64,000 nucleotides of DNA, taken from contig NC_045145.1 of the NCBI RefSeq assembly GCF_008831285.2, forward strand, positions 19,670,040-19,734,039. Reading direction: 5' to 3'. This DNA comes from Nymphaea colorata. Its lineage: Eukaryota; Streptophyta; Magnoliopsida; Nymphaeales; Nymphaeaceae. The position numbers and the translations under genes were made by a program. Shown here one piece after another: positions 60,401 to 64,000 of the stretch. The first letter of the stretch is position 1; each line of letters opens with the position of its first letter. Below the pieces are notes generated by a model, which was not told where the DNA came from, made no database searches, and saw nothing but the letters and a program-made list of their open reading frames with translations.

Positions 60401-63400
60401 TAATATTTTATGATACAACATATCTTAAAGCCGGACCGATACGGCTTACGGTATGCTTTGTACAACATTGGATTTGAGGACCATAGTGTCCTAATATGAG
60501 TTCATCACATGTCATCTTTATCTGTGTAGGATGCTAATGTAAACTCATAACTCATTGCATGTCATCTTCATCTCTTTCTTTGTTGCTATTTTCTGGCATT
60601 AATAATCTGTTTTTTCTCTTTCATAGGATTTCTATAATTTGGTTGATGTATATCTGGATGCTGTTTTCTTTCCCAAATGTGTTGAGGATTTTCAAACATT
60701 TCAACAAGAGGGTTGGCACTATGAGCTCAATGATCCTGCAGAAGAGATATCTTATAAAGGTATATAATTATTCTCTCGCTATAATGAGGGTACAAAAGTC
60801 GTTATCTGAATGGTCCTATGGATTTTCAATAGCTAGTGTTTTGGCTTTTGGACGTCATTCTTCATTCTTACTAGGTCAATTATGGCCTAAAGCAGCATAC
60901 ATTGCCGGAACCATTTGTTTTTGGCTAGCTAGGAAAGCTATTTGGTCTATTATTCAGCTGTTTTCTCAATTGGGAATTGATATAAATTTGAATCTCGGCA
61001 TATGCCAAATAAAGAATTTTAAGAACCACCGATTAGTTGGTTTACATGGAGGACAATCAAATATCTTAACAGCATGTTTCCTAGGTTTCAGAAAATTTGG
61101 CAAGGACCAAAGGTCAAAGCCTTCTTGCTTCTAGAACACCTTCTACTTATCTCATTAAACTTCTCAAACTGCAAGAAAGCTAATGGACCATAAAGTTTAA
61201 CGCTGAAAGAAAAAATGCTTTTCAATTATTAAATGATGAGACATCCTATATATATTGGCATTGGACTTTTTTTCCTGTGCTTATCTCCATAAACATGCAA
61301 AATCATAGGATATGAAATTGCTAATGAAGGCATGCAGACATGCACATGAAGAGCCCTTAATAGTGACATTAACCTTTTTTGACAATGACATACATTATAT
61401 TTCTTTTCACGTTAATATTGTTGTTCATGTCCAAAGGAAAATTTGGTTAGGTCATGGGGCATAGATGCAGAAATATGTCTTAGAAAGAAAATAGAAATAG
61501 AAAAAAAATACATTCTTCACAATCTTGTGAGTGTCCAAGATGTAGTGGAGTCATGTAGTCACATAATTCACAAGACAAAATCAATTCCCAGAAACAGAAG
61601 CAAATTGTTTTAATTTATCAATTTCTCATAACAGTTTCTGTTTTCAATGCCAGAGTTGTACCGTTGGTTTCCCATTTTTGATGACCTAATTTTTCAACAT
61701 TCACGGCAAAATGACAAGTTTCCTTACCTGGAATTATTGGGATGCTGTAGCATTTTCTGTAATCTTGAACTTCCTTTTTACTGAATCTATTCAAGTTGAA
61801 TAAGGCTTTGGTATCACATGGATATAAATAATCAAGGGAGAAAGGAGTAACGTGGGGAGATTGATTACAAATTAGGAAAATGGGATTGTAATAGGGCCGC
61901 ATGTGCCGTAGAAATTTGTGTAATAAAATGCATGGTTCGTTAGTGCTAGGCATGGCAACTTTTTCTGGAAAGAATGGAGCTTGTACTGGATATGGATGTT
62001 CCTAATAGTCTTGATCTGTTGGTTTTTGTTTTTCTTGTTCCTTAATTTTGTTTCCCTCTAAAGTTTTGCAGCTATATCATTGACTTAGATGTAGCAGTCC
62101 TTATTCATTAATGTAAGTGGTTGAAAAAATTATCCTTAATGAATTTTTCTTTATGAGACCAGTTATTGAGAAGGTTTCTTTATTAATGATCACAATCGCT
62201 TCTGGCTTGTGGAGAAACACATGGTGGTCAATATTATACTGAAGAATTTCCCTTCCTTTTCACAGGTGTTGTTTTTAATGAAATGAAAGGCGTTTATTCA
62301 CAACCTGATAACATATTGTCAAGGATATCCCAACAGGTAAAGATCAAACTATCATAGTCCCTATACCTGTGAATGTGCACAAAAGGTAGAGAGACAGAAA
62401 TATTCATTCACATCAATGCAGGTGCAATCAGTTTTACTTTTAGGAACCAAGTGAGAGCCATCACCTGGTGTTGATTGGTGATTGGTATCTCTTAGATGTG
62501 GTGATGGCTTGTTGTGGAGACATGACAGAAGGTTTCTTTACATGAACACTTGTTTAGAGCATTGCCACAAATATCATTTTCAGGCATTAAACAGCAAGGT
62601 TTTTCTCACGTATGATATGACAGACTTATTTTTCTAAGGAAAATCTTGGGAAAATTTTGGTAAATTTTAAAAAAGTTAAAAAAAGGAAAGGTCCGAAAAA
62701 ATGTGAAAAACGTGAAAATGAAAATCTGGTAACTAAAAAATGCAAAAAAAACGCAAAAATGATAAGACAGAAAAAACACGAAAGAATGCAAAATCAATTT
62801 TTTTTCTTTTGGCATTTTTTCACAAAAGTGTATTTCTTTGGCCGACTTGGTTTTAATGTTCTTTTCACTTTTACTTTTTTGAGAAAAACGTGTTATCTGT
62901 GACACTGGTATAGAGATATAAAATCATCATTTTCTATTCACTGCAGCCTGCAGGACATGATCTAGGGCCATGAAATTTATTTATGCGATAAGAATAAAAA
63001 AATATTAATTTAATAGCTTGACAGACTAATATGTATATTGTATATGGTTCAATTTTATGTCCTATTGTTCCTTATCCCTGCTCAGGAAAATTTCTCTTTT
63101 GTCCATAATGATGCCTATTATTCATATGCTCATTGTATAAAATCTACCAATCGATCAGGAATTTTCCACCTAGTATTCAGTGTCTCATGTTTTTTATTGT
63201 GGTCAAATTTTGGATGGGCATTGTTTTATGGACTTTTATTTTCACTCGTGCTTCTGGAAAAATATTCATCGGTGATACATACAAGTCGAATCTGTCGTGG
63301 ATGACATTGTTTCTATGCAGGCTCTCTTTCCTGATAATACTTATGGTGTGGACAGTGGAGGAGACCCACGGGTTATTCCCAAACTTACTTTTGAAGAATT

Positions 63401-63708
63401 CAAGGTTTGTGTTCACCACCTTCTGAATTATATGTCCAATTTGTTTGCATACTAACGAATTGCACAATCCTGTCATGAACAAAATCACAAGTAGTTGTGG
63501 AAAATTGTGTCATTCTCTTCTTCCTTAAATTATACTGTTCAAGAAGCATCTGTTTGGAAGCTATTAGATGTTAAATACATATAATATTGTTGTCACATTT
63601 TTGCTGATTCATTTCAGGAATTTCATCGGAAATATTACCATCCCAGCAATGCAAAGATCTGGTTCTATGGCGATGATGACCCCGATGAGAGATTCCGGAT
63701 CTTAAGTG
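57483..63708 (+). CDS. PREP1: Presequence protease (PreP), N-terminal third; gene continues past the window
   Basis: PreP is an M16C zinc metallopeptidase of the mitochondrial matrix and chloroplast stroma that destroys cleaved targeting peptides. Seven exons are visible: 57483-57735, 58104-58284, 59385-59559, 60627-60759, 62266-62336, 63321-63404, 63618-63708. All are in phase and code for about 329 of an expected 1080 residues. The first 80 or so residues are rich in Arg, Ser and Leu with few acids, a dual organelle targeting signal. The inverted zinc motif HILEH is at 153-157 in PHILEHSVLCGSRKYP. The third zinc ligand, Glu253 in FNEMKGVYSQPDN, lies 100 residues after the first His, the spacing known for Arabidopsis PreP. 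The segment LLKGSLHTFLNAFTYPDRTC is nearly invariant in the family. ATG 57483 is the first in frame. Introns 3 and 5 hold MITE-like elements. The enzyme half shown looks intact. Confidence 0.96.
58784..58820. repeat. (TA)n microsatellite
   Basis: TA repeats interrupted by TATG units, in intron 2 of PreP. Confidence 0.9.
59726..60470. mobile_element. Candidate non-autonomous hAT-like element in intron 3 of PreP
   Basis: Perfect 8-bp direct repeats GATTTGAG flank the segment (59718-59725 and 60471-60478). The left end starts TGTCGTAC and the right end on the minus strand is CAATGTTGTACAAAGC, sharing the TGTYGTAC core. Just inside both ends lie repeated GATACGG/CGTATCG words. There is no coding capacity for a transposase. 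Confidence 0.62.
62570..62907. mobile_element. AT-rich hAT-like MITE in intron 5 of PreP
   Basis: The left end CATTGCCACAAATATCA and the right end on the minus strand CAGTGTCACAGATAACA match at most positions. The flanking octamers GTTTAGAG (62562-62569) and GTATAGAG (62908-62915) agree in seven of eight bases, a good hAT-type target duplication. The A-rich interior with AAAAAATGCAAAAAAAACGC resembles the elements at 38439-38829 and 44370-44635. Confidence 0.72.
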
Positions 63709-63915
63709 GTAGATGCTTCAGTAACTTGTCTTCTTTTTGTCTTCCTCTGAAAAGATAACCACTGCATTTCAATTGAAGATTTTCTTTTGCTTTCGGGATT
63801 AGAAAGTTTTGAAATATGCTTTTATCGGCAGTCACTTGAGACTTTAGGATGTCCAGAGAAGACTATGGCATTTCCTGCATAATATATGCAGCTCCACTTG
63901 CATTATTTTGTGTCT

Positions 63916-63918
<3 letters not shown>

Positions 63919-63956
<38 letters not shown>
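63919..63956. repeat. (TA)n microsatellite
   Basis: About 19 AT units in intron 7 of PreP, close to the window end. Confidence 0.95.
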
Positions 63957-63959
<3 letters not shown>

Positions 63960-64000
63960 TGTGGCCCGTCCATATGCCTCCGACCTCTCACGCGTGCAGC

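Noticed and set aside
1-64000. tRNA, rRNA, CRISPR or organellar DNA inserts
   Set aside because: No cloverleaf with internal A/B boxes, no rRNA signature, no regularly spaced repeats and no stretch recognisable as plastid or mitochondrial genes was seen. The tRNA-Met-like word at 25427 is a retrotransposon primer site.

Overview
The window is nuclear DNA of a flowering plant. It is AT-rich and has GT-AG introns, plant-only gene families (UMAMIT/WAT1 transporters, a patatin-like lipase, a plant CXE carboxylesterase, an organelle-targeted presequence protease), Ty1-copia fossils primed by initiator tRNA-Met, LINE relics and many small inverted-repeat elements. The species cannot be named from the sequence alone. 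No operon, CRISPR array, tRNA or rRNA gene was found.

Layout. (1) 69-850 (+): C-terminal exons of NC2-alpha (DRAP1/NF-YC11), whose histone-fold start lies before the window. (2) 1539-1985 (-): a small plant-specific coiled-coil protein resembling MEE9. (3) 4802-12182 and 15890-19086 (+): a tandem pair of seven-exon WAT1-related transporters with matching exon structure, each with a TATA box. (4) About 20.3-27.8 kb: a stack of fossils, in which a 5-kb Ty1-copia element sits inside the RNase H end of an older copia copy, next to a LINE reverse-transcriptase relic; all lie on the minus strand. (5) 30559-42242 (+): a 15-exon gene for a membrane-bound calcineurin-like metallophosphoesterase of about 1010 residues. 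(6) 45921-48571 (-): a complete seven-exon patatin-like phospholipase of 408 residues. (7) 53688-54677 (-): an intronless CXE carboxylesterase of 329 residues. (8) 57483 to the window end (+): the first seven exons of presequence protease (PreP), cut off by the window.

The genes look like independent housekeeping and metabolic genes and not a pathway cluster; only the WAT1 pair is clearly related by local duplication. Exon joins were worked out by hand from splice signals, reading phase and remembered family sequences. Every multi-exon model keeps frame throughout.

The hunt found no convincing new biological system. The most interesting structure is in the non-coding DNA: several short inverted-repeat elements, most with hAT-like ends or 8-bp flanking repeats, lie inside introns. 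They include one AT-rich family with three copies in this window. There is also a near-palindromic foldback element, a nested retrotransposon, and a LINE relic that ends abruptly in an A-tract.
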